NCBI GenBank assembly: GCA_963796325.1
Contig: CAWCLF010000004.1
Location: 62,001 to 126,000 of the forward strand
DNA from: CAVYGN01 sp963796325
GTDB taxonomy: Bacteria > Spirochaetota > Brevinematia > Brevinematales > JAOACQ01
Direction: 5' to 3'
Length of the DNA: 64,000 nt
Shown here: in pieces, positions 48,803 through 57,600 of the stretch
Position numbering within the stretch: the stretch's first letter is position 1
How the letters are laid out: each line of letters starts with the position of its first letter
Notes under the pieces: model-generated
What the model saw: the letters and a program-made list of their open reading frames with translations, nothing else
Databases searched by the model: none
Told to the model about the DNA's origin: nothing
Program-made: the position numbers and the translations under genes

Positions 48803-49237
48803 ATGGCACCTAAAACGAAAAAATTAAAAGCTGTGGTTAAACTGCAGATACCGGCCGGGCAGGCCAATCCGGCTCCCCCCGTCGGTACGGCGCTGGGGCC
48901 GCATGGGATACCCCTTATGGATTTCTGCAAACAGTTCAACGACGCGACAAAAGATAAAGCGGGATTTATTATACCCGTTGTTCTTAATATTTACGAGGAC
49001 AGGACGTTTACTTTCATAACGAAGACCCCTCCCGCATCGAACCTGATAAAAAAAGAACTCGGGCTGGAAAAGGGCTCTCCGGAATCCAATAAGCAGAAAG
49101 TCGGCAAGATAACGATGGAACAGCTGAAAAAGATAGCTGCGATCAAAATGCAGGATCTGAATGCAAGGGACATCGATGCCGCAGCCAGGATCATAGAGGG
49201 CACTGCGAGGAATATGGGAATCGAGCTGGAGGGTTAA
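48803..49237 (+). CDS. rplK: Ribosomal protein L11
   Basis: 144 residues. 'VVKLQIPAGQANPAPPVGTALGPHGI' with the proline-rich thiostrepton-region loop is diagnostic, as is the RNA-binding C-terminal domain 'RDIDAAARIIEGTARNMGIEL'. GGAGTTTTCGA precedes the ATG. The TAA is directly followed by the rplA ATG. Confidence 0.96.
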   Translation: MAPKTKKLKAVVKLQIPAGQANPAPPVGTALGPHGIPLMDFCKQFNDATKDKAGFIIPVVLNIYEDRTFTFITKTPPASNLIKKELGLEKGSPESNKQKVGKITMEQLKKIAAIKMQDLNARDIDAAARIIEGTARNMGIELEG

Positions 49238-49951
49238 ATGAAAAATTTAATAAAAAACGGCGTTGCTTTTAAAGGCGGTAAAAGATACCTGTCCTTGATA
49301 GAGAATAACGATCTTTTCAAGTCCTATCCTTTCGAGGAAGCATGCAAAGTCGTTAAAAATATTGCGACGGCCAAATTCGATGAGTCGATCGACCTGTCGT
49401 ACAAGCTTAATATCAAGCAGAAACATACGATCAGGGATGTGGTCGTTCTTCCTCATTCCATCGGCAAGACCATACGGGTTCTTGTATTCGCCGTCGGTGA
49501 AAAGGCATCGGAAGCTCAGGCTGCCGGAGCCGATTATGTCGGCGGTGAAGATCTTGTCGAAAAGATCGCCGGCGGCTGGCTCGAATTTGACTCCGTACTT
49601 GCCACCCCCGATATGATGAAAATGCTCGGAAAAATAGCGCCGGTCCTGGGAAGGCGTAAAATGATGCCCAACCCGAAAACCGGCACTGTAACACTCGATA
49701 TCAGCCGCGCTGTAAAAGAGGCTAAGGCGGGGAAGGTTGAAATAAGAGCCGATAAAACCGGCAACATTCACGTGGTGGTCGGGAAAAAGTCTCTTTCAGA
49801 ACAGGATCTTTTTGATAACGCATATGCTATCCATAAGGTCCTTATCAAGAATAAGCCTGCTGATCTTAAAGGGGATTATATAAAAACAATGGCGATATCC
49901 CCTTCCATGGGGCCTGCTGTAAAAGTGGATTTTAAAAAAATTGCAGTATAG
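49238..49951 (+). CDS. rplA: Ribosomal protein L1
   Basis: 237 residues, normal for uL1. 'FDESIDLSYKLNIKQKHTIRDVVVLPHSIGK' lies near the N-terminus, 'LGRRKMMPNPKTGTV' in the RNA-binding region and 'KSPADLKGDYIKTMAISPSMGPAVKVD'-like sequence at the end. It abuts rplK. In many bacteria L1 represses its own L11-L1 mRNA; no leader target was identified here. Confidence 0.96.
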   Translation: MKNLIKNGVAFKGGKRYLSLIENNDLFKSYPFEEACKVVKNIATAKFDESIDLSYKLNIKQKHTIRDVVVLPHSIGKTIRVLVFAVGEKASEAQAAGADYVGGEDLVEKIAGGWLEFDSVLATPDMMKMLGKIAPVLGRRKMMPNPKTGTVTLDISRAVKEAKAGKVEIRADKTGNIHVVVGKKSLSEQDLFDNAYAIHKVLIKNKPADLKGDYIKTMAISPSMGPAVKVDFKKIAV

Positions 49952-49999
49952 ACCGGGAGTCGAGAGTCGAAAGTCAAGAGTCGTGAGTTAAAGACCGGG
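49951..49999. repeat. Heptanucleotide array flanked by 7-bp direct repeats (copy 4)
   Basis: Five in-phase units from 49958 to 49992 (AGTCGAG, AGTCGAA, AGTCAAG, AGTCGTG, AGTTAAA) lie exactly between two copies of GACCGGG (49951-49957 and 49993-49999). It occupies most of the rplA-rplJ gap, the place where an L10 leader would be. Confidence 0.8.
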
Positions 50000-50040
50000 T
50001 AACTCTCCGGAAATTCGAATAAATTATAAGGAAGGTCGGT

Positions 50041-50556
50041 ATGCCTAGTCCGGTAAAAGTAGAATTTGTCGAAAAGATAAAAAAGGATATAAGCGCTTTG
50101 GACGGCATTGTGCTTGCCGATTTCAAAGGCCTTTCCGTGCCCCTCCAGGATGAGCTGAGGAAAAAAATCGATAAGCTGGGCGGAAGTGCGAAGGTTATGA
50201 AGAATACGCTGCTTAAAAAAGCCCTCGAAGGTTCGAAGATAGGGGGCCTTGACAGTTTTCTGGTAAATAACACCATCGTGTTCTCGTCGAATACCGATAT
50301 AATGTCGATCCTTAAGGCCTTATCGGAATTTTCAAAACAGCATGAAAAGCTCCTGCTCAAGGGAGGTTTTTTAGACGGTCGCGCCTTTGACAGGGACGGA
50401 ATATTAGAGATGGCCCGGATGCCCTCGAGGCAGGAGATCCTTGCAATGATCGCGGGAAACATGAGTTCCATGATATCGGGTTTTACAGGAGTTTTAAGCA
50501 GTATAATTACGAAATTTACGGGAACCCTCGAATCGCTGGAAAAGAAAAAATCCTGA
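50041..50556 (+). CDS. rplJ: Ribosomal protein L10
   Basis: 171 residues. The N-terminal RNA-binding domain carries 'LADFKGLSVPLQDELRKKI' and 'AKVMKNTLLKKAL'. The C-terminal helix that recruits L7/L12 dimers is present. AAGGAAGG precedes the ATG. It is 47 bp before rplL. An intergenic TATAAT (50572) has no matching -35. Confidence 0.95.
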   Translation: MPSPVKVEFVEKIKKDISALDGIVLADFKGLSVPLQDELRKKIDKLGGSAKVMKNTLLKKALEGSKIGGLDSFLVNNTIVFSSNTDIMSILKALSEFSKQHEKLLLKGGFLDGRAFDRDGILEMARMPSRQEILAMIAGNMSSMISGFTGVLSSIITKFTGTLESLEKKKS

Positions 50557-50603
50557 TGCCGGGAATGCCCTTATAATATTAAAATCAATTAAGGAGTTAT
50601 AAA

Positions 50604-50993
50604 ATGGCTGAAAATAAGATTCAGGAAGTGATCGATCTTATTTCCAATATGACTGTATTGGAATTGAATGAACTCAGAAAAACAATGGAAGAAAAGTTCG
50701 ACGTTAAAGCCGCAGCTCCGATGGCTTATGCAATGCCTGCAGCAGGAGCAGGAGCCGCAGCGCCTGCCGCTGAAGAATCCTCGACAGTGTCGGTGTTTAT
50801 AAAGGATGCCGGTGCAAAAAAGATCGAAGTGATCAAAGTTGTCAGGAATATAACAGGGCTTGCTCTCAAGGAAGCCAAGGAACTGGCTGAAAGCGCCGGA
50901 AAAACGGCTCTCAAGGAAAATATTTCCAAGGCCGATGGTGAAAAGCTGAAAAAAGAACTCGAAGATGCCGGTGCAGTCGTCGAGATTAAGTAA
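50604..50993 (+). CDS. rplL: Ribosomal protein L7/L12
   Basis: 129 residues. An N-terminal dimerisation domain ('VIDLISNMTVLELNELRKTMEEKF') is followed by an Ala/Pro/Gly-rich hinge (about 45-55). The C-terminal factor-binding domain has 'AGAKKIEVIKVVRNITGLALKEAKELAE'. AAGGAG precedes the ATG. It is the stalk protein that recruits EF-G/EF-Tu. Confidence 0.96.
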   Translation: MAENKIQEVIDLISNMTVLELNELRKTMEEKFDVKAAAPMAYAMPAAGAGAAAPAAEESSTVSVFIKDAGAKKIEVIKVVRNITGLALKEAKELAESAGKTALKENISKADGEKLKKELEDAGAVVEIK

Positions 50994-51055
50994 TTTCTAT
51001 TCATTGATTTTTGTATCATATCATAATACGTTGCGATATTGCTCAAATGTTATAC

Positions 51056-51098
51056 CTTCCCCTTTCTGTCGACAGTCGACAGCCGACAAAAGGGGAAG
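51056..51098. repeat. Heptanucleotide array inside a 10-bp inverted repeat, rplL-rpoB gap (copy 5)
   Basis: Perfect inverted repeats CTTCCCCTTT (51056-51065) and AAAGGGGAAG (51089-51098) enclose three 7-bp units (TGTCGAC, AGTCGAC, AGCCGAC at 51067-51087). In RNA this is a strong stem. It lies 30 bp before rpoB, where other bacteria have an attenuator or RNase III site. Confidence 0.8.
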
Positions 51099-51136
51099 TT
51101 GTGTTTATCCTATAATATAGTCGGGGGATGTTAAAT

Positions 51137-54100
51137 ATGGTAACAGATCAGGGAAGGATAACCTTCGCAAAACATAAAGACAGAGCTCCGCTTCCGGATT
51201 TGCTTGATATTCAACTGCGGTCGTTCAAGGATTTCCTGCAGGTGGAAAAAAAACCCGGCGAGCGTGAAAACAAGGGCCTGCAGTATGTCTTCAACAGCTT
51301 TTTCCCCATTGAAGGAGCGAACGGCGAAATAATCATCGAATATGTCGGTTATGAAGTCGGAAACTGCAAATATACCGAAGACGAATGTTTTGACAAGAAC
51401 CTTACCTTCAGCGTCCCCGTTAAGGCTATTTTCCGCCTGATAGACAGGAAAACCGGCAAGATCAAGGAAAAGGATATATATATAGGCGACTTTCCGCTTA
51501 TGACAAGAAGGGGTACGTTCATATTCAACGGAGCCGAACGGGTTGTCGTCAACCAGATTTATAAATCTCCCGGCGTGCTTTTCAGCTATAAAAACAAGGA
51601 ATACTCCTCCAAGATCGTTCCTGAAAAGGGATCATGGCTGGAATTCATTATCGATACCAAGAAAGACCTTATGTATGTCCGAATTGATTCAAGGAGAAAG
51701 GTTCTTGTGACCATGTTCCTCAGGGCCCTTGAATTGACTACCGCTGACATAATAAACGCTTTTTTCAAGATAAGGAAAATCGATCTTTCGAGGATCGAAA
51801 AGGATGAAGCGATCACAAGGCTTGTCGGGAAATATGTGGCGGAAGATGTGCTGGATGATGAAAACAACATAATCGCCGGAGCCGTTGAAAAGCTGTTTCC
51901 CAACAGCATCAACCAGCTTTACCAGAAAGGAAAGACAATAATAAAAATCATCGATCCGAAATCGGTTATCGAGAACAGGCCTCTTATCAATACGCTTGAA
52001 AAGGATGATACAAAGGATGCTGTAAATAAAGCCATCAAAAAAATATACAGCATACTTCATCCCGGCGAGGCTGCCCCCCTCGAAAGCATTGTCAGGGAAC
52101 TTCATAATATGTTTTTCGGCCCTAAAATGTACGACCTTGGCGAAGTGGGCAGATATAAGCTCGTACTCAAGCTGTATCCCGAACTTAATCAGGACGAAAA
52201 AAAGGCTTTGATCGAACAGAGAACGTTATCGTACGAGGATATAAACAGGACTCTGCAGCATCTTATAAAGGTGTATAACAAGCAGACAAGCCTCGACGAT
52301 GTCGATCATCTGGGCAATAGGCGCGTAAGGAACGTCAACGAACTCCTTGTTAACCAGCTTATGTCGGCCTTTACAAAGGTGGAAAAATCGATACATGAAA
52401 AGCTTTCTTCAAGGGAAATCGAGGATCTGACGCCTCAAAGCATTATAGCGATTAAACCGATTGTCTCCGCTCTTAACGATTTCTTCGGTATGAGCCAGCT
52501 TTCTCAGTTCATGGATCAGACCAACCCGATATCGGAACTGACCCATAAAAGAAGGCTTTCGGCTCTCGGACCGGGGGGGCTTTCACGCGACAGGGCCGGA
52601 TTTGAAGTCAGAGATGTTCATAATACTCATTACGGCAGAGTCTGTCCCATTGAGACGCCGGAAGGTCCTAATATCGGTCTTATAGTATCGCTGGCTACAT
52701 ATGCAAACGTGAATTCCTACGGCTTCCTTGAGACGCCGTATGTGGTAGTCAAAAATCGAAGGGTTACGGACGAGATCAGGTATCTTTCCGCGACGGAAGA
52801 AGAGAATTATTATATAGCCCAGGCGAATGCGAAACTGAGTCCTGAAGGCGATTTTATTGAGGATTTTGTCCAGGCCAGGTTCAGGGTCGAATTTGAACTT
52901 GCTCCGAGCGATAAGATACAGCTGATGGATGTTTCACCAAAGCAGATCCTTTCCGTGTCGGCTTCCATCATACCGTTTATCGAACATGACGACGCCAACA
53001 GGGCGCTCATGGGTTCGAACATGCAGAGGCAGGCTGTCCCCCTCCTGTCAAGCGACGCTCCTATAGTGGGTACAGGCATGGAATATTATGTCGCCCGCGA
53101 TTCAAGAGCCGTAGTCCAGTGCGAACAAGACGGCAAAGTAGTTAAGGTCGATTCCGAAGTGATTACAATACAGGATTCAAAAAAGTTCCTTCACAATTAT
53201 AATCTTGTAAAATTCAGACGGACCAACCAGGACACAAGCTTCAATCAGAAGCCCGTGGTCGACGAGGGTAATACTGTCAAAAAGGGCACAATCCTGGCGG
53301 ACGGTTTTGCAAGTTCCGGCGGGGAACTCGCGCTGGGCAAGAACATACTTGTCGCCTTCATGCCCTGGAACGGTTATAATTATGAGGATGCTGTCCTTAT
53401 CAGCGAGAAACTGCTTAAAAATGATGATTTCACATCGGTTTATACGACGGTTTTCGAATGCAAGGCCCTGGAAACCAAACTGGGAAGCGAAGAAATTACA
53501 AACGAGATACCCAATGTAGGTGAAGACGCTATCAGGAATCTTGATGAAAACGGCATAATCAGGGTAGGCGCTTACGTGAAGCCGGGTGATATTTTAGTCG
53601 GGAAAGTCACGCCTAAAGGCGAGCCTACTGAAACGCCCGAATTCAGGCTCCTCCATGCTATTTTCGGCGAGAAAGCCAAGGATGTGCGCGATACTTCATT
53701 GAGGGTGCCGCATGGCGAAGGCGGAGTTGTAGTCGATGTCAAAATATTCAGCTCTGAAAAAGGCGATGAACTTGCTCCCGGCGTGCTCAAACTTGTAAAA
53801 GTTTACATGGCCAAAAAAAGAAAAATCAAACCGGGCGACAAGATAGCCGGACGTCATGGAAATAAAGGAGTCATATCGAGAGTTCTCGCCGAGGAAGATA
53901 TGCCTTTCCTGCCCGACGGCACTCCGGTGGATATAGTATTGAACCCTCTCGGGGTTCCCAGCAGAATGAACATAGGCCAGCTTTTTGACAGCCTCCTGGG
54001 TCTGGCCGGATGGAAATTGGACGTCAGGTATGAATGCCCGGTATTCGAAGGGGCGACCCTTGAGGATATAGAGCTGGAGCTCGGTAAAGCAAATGAAAAA

Positions 54101-54667
54101 ATGAAACAGGAACTCTTAAAGGAAAGAAAACCTTACGGCGAGTCTGAAAAGGAGATAAACCGCTATTTTGAAAGGGTAAAACTCCAAAAGGACGGAAAAT
54201 TCCGCCTCAGGGATGGAAAAACAGGGGATTTGTTCGAAAAATCCGTTTTTGTCGGAGTGATGTATATAATGAAGCTTCATCATATGGTCGATGACAAGAT
54301 CCATGCCCGTTCGGTAGGTCCTTATTCCCTTGTAACCCAGCAGCCGCTCCGCGGCAAGGCAAATTTCGGCGGGCAGAGGCTCGGTGAAATGGAAGTCTGG
54401 GCTCTGGAAGCTTACGGCGCTGCAAACCTGCTTCAGGAAATGATGACGATCAAGTCGGACGATACCGACGGAAGGGTCAGGATCTACGAAGGCGTAATAA
54501 AAGGGAAATATACTTCGAGTCCGGGCATACCGGAATCTTTTAATGTCCTTGTCCAGGAATTGAGGGGGTTGGCCCTCGACATTCAGGTGTACGATAAAAA
54601 CGGGAAAAGAGTGCCCTTGAATGATAAGGAGAAGGAATTGATTGATATGAAGGTGCATTTAATATAA
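51137..54667 (+). CDS. rpoB: RNA polymerase subunit beta
   Basis: 1176 residues from the ATG at 51137 (GGGGGA eight bases upstream); an ATG at 51128 three codons earlier is possible but too close to that site. The rifampicin region is wild-type-like ('GMSQLSQFMDQTNPISELTHKRRLSALGPGGLSRDRAG'), and 'AGRHGNKGVISR' and 'FGGQRLGEMEVWALEAYGA' are present. There is no large lineage-specific insertion beyond a charged helix near residue 980-1010. It is followed 22 bp later by rpoC. Confidence 0.97.
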   Translation: MVTDQGRITFAKHKDRAPLPDLLDIQLRSFKDFLQVEKKPGERENKGLQYVFNSFFPIEGANGEIIIEYVGYEVGNCKYTEDECFDKNLTFSVPVKAIFRLIDRKTGKIKEKDIYIGDFPLMTRRGTFIFNGAERVVVNQIYKSPGVLFSYKNKEYSSKIVPEKGSWLEFIIDTKKDLMYVRIDSRRKVLVTMFLRALELTTADIINAFFKIRKIDLSRIEKDEAITRLVGKYVAEDVLDDENNIIAGAVEKLFPNSINQLYQKGKTIIKIIDPKSVIENRPLINTLEKDDTKDAVNKAIKKIYSILHPGEAAPLESIVRELHNMFFGPKMYDLGEVGRYKLVLKLYPELNQDEKKALIEQRTLSYEDINRTLQHLIKVYNKQTSLDDVDHLGNRRVRNVNELLVNQLMSAFTKVEKSIHEKLSSREIEDLTPQSIIAIKPIVSALNDFFGMSQLSQFMDQTNPISELTHKRRLSALGPGGLSRDRAGFEVRDVHNTHYGRVCPIETPEGPNIGLIVSLATYANVNSYGFLETPYVVVKNRRVTDEIRYLSATEEENYYIAQANAKLSPEGDFIEDFVQARFRVEFELAPSDKIQLMDVSPKQILSVSASIIPFIEHDDANRALMGSNMQRQAVPLLSSDAPIVGTGMEYYVARDSRAVVQCEQDGKVVKVDSEVITIQDSKKFLHNYNLVKFRRTNQDTSFNQKPVVDEGNTVKKGTILADGFASSGGELALGKNILVAFMPWNGYNYEDAVLISEKLLKNDDFTSVYTTVFECKALETKLGSEEITNEIPNVGEDAIRNLDENGIIRVGAYVKPGDILVGKVTPKGEPTETPEFRLLHAIFGEKAKDVRDTSLRVPHGEGGVVVDVKIFSSEKGDELAPGVLKLVKVYMAKKRKIKPGDKIAGRHGNKGVISRVLAEEDMPFLPDGTPVDIVLNPLGVPSRMNIGQLFDSLLGLAGWKLDVRYECPVFEGATLEDIELELGKANEKMKQELLKERKPYGESEKEINRYFERVKLQKDGKFRLRDGKTGDLFEKSVFVGVMYIMKLHHMVDDKIHARSVGPYSLVTQQPLRGKANFGGQRLGEMEVWALEAYGAANLLQEMMTIKSDDTDGRVRIYEGVIKGKYTSSPGIPESFNVLVQELRGLALDIQVYDKNGKRVPLNDKEKELIDMKVHLI

Positions 54668-54689
54668 AAACAGGAAAAGGAGATAAACG

Positions 54690-57600
54690 ATGAAGGGTTC
54701 GACCAGTTTCGGGGCGATATCCATTCAGCTTGCTTCGTCAGAGCTTATCAAGAATTTATCTTACGGCGAAGTTAAAAAACCTGAGACGATCAATTATAGA
54801 ACGCTTCGTCCTGAAAGGGACGGTCTTTTCTGCGAAAGAATTTTCGGGCCTACAAAAGATTATGAATGCTCATGCGGGAAATTCCGTTCGATCAGGTACA
54901 AGGGAATTGTCTGCGACAAATGCGGCGTAGAAGTTACCGAGGCAAAGGTCAGAAGGTACAGGACAGGGCATATCGAACTCGCCGCCCCGGTCGCCCATAT
55001 ATGGTATTACAGGATAGTGCCCAGCAAGATCGCGCTCCTGCTTGACGTGGCGCCTGCTGATATTCAAAGCATATTGTATTTTGAAAAATATATCGTCATC
55101 GACCCCGGCGAAACCGACCTGATTCAGAACCAGGTGCTTACCGATGAAGAATTTGAAGAATATAAAGAAAAATATAAAGAGGCCTTTACGGCGGATACGG
55201 GCGCGGTTGCGATTAAAAAAATACTGAAGAACCTTGATCTCGATGTTCTTATCGACGCTCTGCGCAACCAGGTCGATTCGAAGCTCAAGGTCGATAAAAA
55301 GGTGCTGAAAAGGCTTGAACTTGCTGAAGAGATCAGGAAATCCAACAATAAATCGGAATGGGTCATTCTCGATATCATTCCCGTCATTCCGCCCGATTTA
55401 AGACCGATGGTCCCTCTCGACGGAGGGCGGTTTGCAACTTCCGATATAAACGACCTGTATAGAAGGCTTATAAACAGGAACAACAGGTTGAGGAAGCTGA
55501 AATCCGTAAATGCTCCGGATATAATAATAAAGAATGAGATGAGAATGGTCCAGGATGCCGTCGACTCTCTGTTCGACAATTCAAGGCGTTCCCATCCCGT
55601 AACCGGAAACGGAGACAGGCCGTTAAAATCCCTTTCCGATATTCTGAAAGGGAAGCAGGGGAGGTTCAGGCAGAATCTCCTCGGGAAACGGGTTGATTAT
55701 TCCGGACGTTCGGTCATTATCGTGGGGCCGAATCTGAAACTCCACCAGTGCGGCCTTCCGAAACTTATGGCGCTTGAGCTGTTCAAGCCGTTCGTCATGA
55801 GGGGTCTTGTTGAACAGGGCTACGCTCATAATATCAAAGCGGCCAAGAGGATGATAGAAACGGAGCACGAACTTGTATGGGGAATACTCGAAAATGCAGT
55901 GAAGGGCCACCCTGTCCTTTTAAACAGGGCTCCCACTCTTCACCGGCTGGGTATCCAGGCTTTCGAACCGATATTGATCGAGGAAAAGGCGATACAGCTT
56001 CATCCTCTGGTTTGTCATGCCTATAATGCCGATTTTGACGGAGACCAGATGGCCGTGCATGTGCCTCTGACTCCTGAAGCCCAGATTGAGGCCTGGATGC
56101 TCATGCTCTCAAGCCGCAATCTCCTGAATCCGGCCAACGGCAAACCTATTGTTTATCCGACCCAGGACATGGTCCTCGGAATATATTTCCTGACAAAACC
56201 GGATAACGACAGCAAGCCCGGAAGAAGGTACTACGATTCGGTCGAAGAAATATTCCTTGTTATCGAAACGGGGAAAACAAATTATAATCAGAAGATAAAA
56301 TTCAGGGTTAACGATAAAGTCATAGAAACCACTTACGGAAGGGTGATTTTTAATGAGATCATGCCCAAGGGCATGGATTTTATTAACGATACTATGACCA
56401 GCAAAAAGATAGAAACGCTCATCGCCAGCTGTTATAAATTGTACGGGATAAAAGAGACTGCTTTTCTTGTGGACAGCCTGAAAACCTTAGGGTTCAAATA
56501 CTCGACAATATACGGCGTGACCATTGCCGTTTCGGATGTCGAAATCCCGGAAGAAAAATATGCGATTGTTGAAAAAACGGAAAAAGAGGTTGAAAAGACC
56601 GAAGATAATGCAAGGAAAGGTCTAATAACCCACGATGAAAAATATAACCAGGTCATAGACCTCTGGGCGAGCGCCAATGAAAAGGTCAAAAAGCTCGTGG
56701 AAGCGAAGCTAAAGGAAAGCGACAGGGGTTTCAATTCTCTTTATGCGATGATGGATTCGGGTGCGAGGGGTTCCCGCGAACAGATACGCCAGCTTGCAGG
56801 CATGAGAGGTCTGATGGCAAAGCCGTCAGGCGAAATCATTGAACTTGCCATCAAGTCCAACTTTAAAGAAGGCCTGTCCGTGCTTGAATATTTCATTTCG
56901 AGCCATGGAGCGAGGAAGGGATTGGCGGATACCGCTTTAAAAACAGCGGACGCAGGCTATCTTACCAGGAAACTCGTGGATATTTCGCATGATGTCGTCG
57001 TCACCGAGGCTGACTGCGGGACCGTCAAGGGCATCGATATTTCAGCGATCAAGGAAGGGGACGAAGTAATAAAACCTCTTAAGGAAAGGATACTCGGACA
57101 GGTCGTTGTTTCCAATATTTATGACCCCAGGAACGGAGACCTCCTTGTAAGCGCAAATGAACTTCTTGACGAGGAAAAAACAAAAAAGATAGAAGATGCA
57201 GGGATCGAAGTAATAAAGATCCGCAGCGTTCTCACTTGCGAATCGAATCATGGGGTATGCGGAAAATGCTACGGCTGGGACCTTTCGGCCCGTTCTCTTG
57301 TCAATATAGGAGAAGCTGTAGGCATCATAGCCGCAGAATCTATCGGGCAGCCCGGCACTCAGCTGACAATGAGAACCTTCCATATCGGGGGAACGGCAGC
57401 CACTCAGCTTGAAGAAAGCGAACTGAAATTGACATACGACTCGTTTATTGTAGAACTTCCTGAAAATCTCATATCAAGGGAAGTCGACGGCAAGGAAAAG
57501 GTCATTGTGCCCAGGAAATCGTATGTCAAGGTCAGAAAGATTATAAATGTATATGATAAAGAAGAAGTAGAGGATTTAAAAGAACTGCCCGCACTGGACG

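Noticed and set aside
50572..50577. Separate rplL promoter (TATAAT in the rplJ-rplL gap)
   Set aside because: No -35-like hexamer stands at 16-18 bp, so it may be chance in an AT-rich gap.
36877..51098. CRISPR array, suggested by repeated AGTC motifs
   Set aside because: The period is 7 bp with no spacers of 25-45 bp, arrays invert in the middle, and no cas genes are present.
51111..51116. Separate rpoB promoter (TATAAT before rpoB)
   Set aside because: The -35 position reads AAAAGG; without a partner hexamer it is not supported.
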